From: an uncultured Collinsella sp.
GTDB taxonomy: Bacteria; Actinomycetota; Coriobacteriia; Coriobacteriales; Coriobacteriaceae
Assembly: GCA_902478825.1 (NCBI GenBank)
Contig: CABSMK010000007.1
Location: 1 to 23,171 of the forward strand
Length of the DNA: 23,171 nucleotides
Reading direction: 5' to 3'
Both the position numbers and the translations under genes were made by a program. Shown one piece after another: positions 23,135 through 23,171 of the stretch (position 1 is its first letter; each line of letters opens with the position of its first letter). The notes under the pieces are model-generated. The model ran no database searches. It was not told where the DNA came from and saw only the letters and a program-made list of their open reading frames with translations.

Positions 23135-23171
23135 GACATCCTTTCGATTGTGACGACAAGGGCCGCCCCAC

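Overview
The window is a high-GC bacterial chromosome segment dominated by one long minus-strand housekeeping cluster. Gene content and style fit a Coriobacteriia genome, most likely Collinsella or a close relative: a complete F1Fo ATP synthase operon followed by murA and a LytR-CpsA-Psr protein, frequent GTG/TTG starts, and short GGGAC-type palindromic repeats. The genus call is inference from memory of such genomes, not from a search.

Layout. 1-230 is non-coding and carries a TTGAGAAC-type motif resembling the leader or spacer of an rRNA operon. 231-3116 (minus) holds a phosphohexomutase and, beyond a terminator, a two-gene unit of a DtxR/MntR-type metalloregulator and a homocysteine S-methyltransferase. 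A palindromic operator-like site separates this unit from the divergent pepT (3237-4484, plus, with its own terminator). 4550-4819 is non-coding and holds REP-like sequence and copy A of a structured repeat. From 4820 to 23134 every gene is on the minus strand. In transcription order these are an M20 peptidase, prfA, (structured repeat copy B), prmC, a HigBA-type toxin-antitoxin pair, tsaC/sua5, glpK, upp, atpI, atpB, atpE, atpF, atpH, atpA, atpG, atpD, atpC, murA and an LCP-family gene.

How the genes work together. prfA, prmC and tsaC serve translation (peptide release, release-factor methylation, tRNA t6A). glpK and upp feed glycerol and uracil into metabolism. The atp genes encode a proton-type F1Fo ATP synthase. 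murA and the LCP protein serve envelope building. The order prfA-prmC-tsaC-upp-atpI-atpBEFHAGDC-murA resembles the Bacillus subtilis chromosome, so this is an old conserved neighbourhood into which a toxin-antitoxin pair and repeats have been placed.

The most interesting signal is a ~168-nt element present twice (4651-4818 and 20255-20423), in the same orientation and immediately after the stop codons of the LCP gene and of prfA. Its two ends are nearly identical, while the middle has diverged in a compensatory way that keeps long helices intact. That is the signature of a selected RNA (or structured DNA) fold. Other points of interest are a ~120-residue Ala/Glu-rich insertion inside PrmC, a perfect 8+8 bp operator between the metalloregulator and pepT, a terminator-like hairpin 20 nt before a TTG-started murA, and a possible signal peptide on the ATP synthase b subunit.
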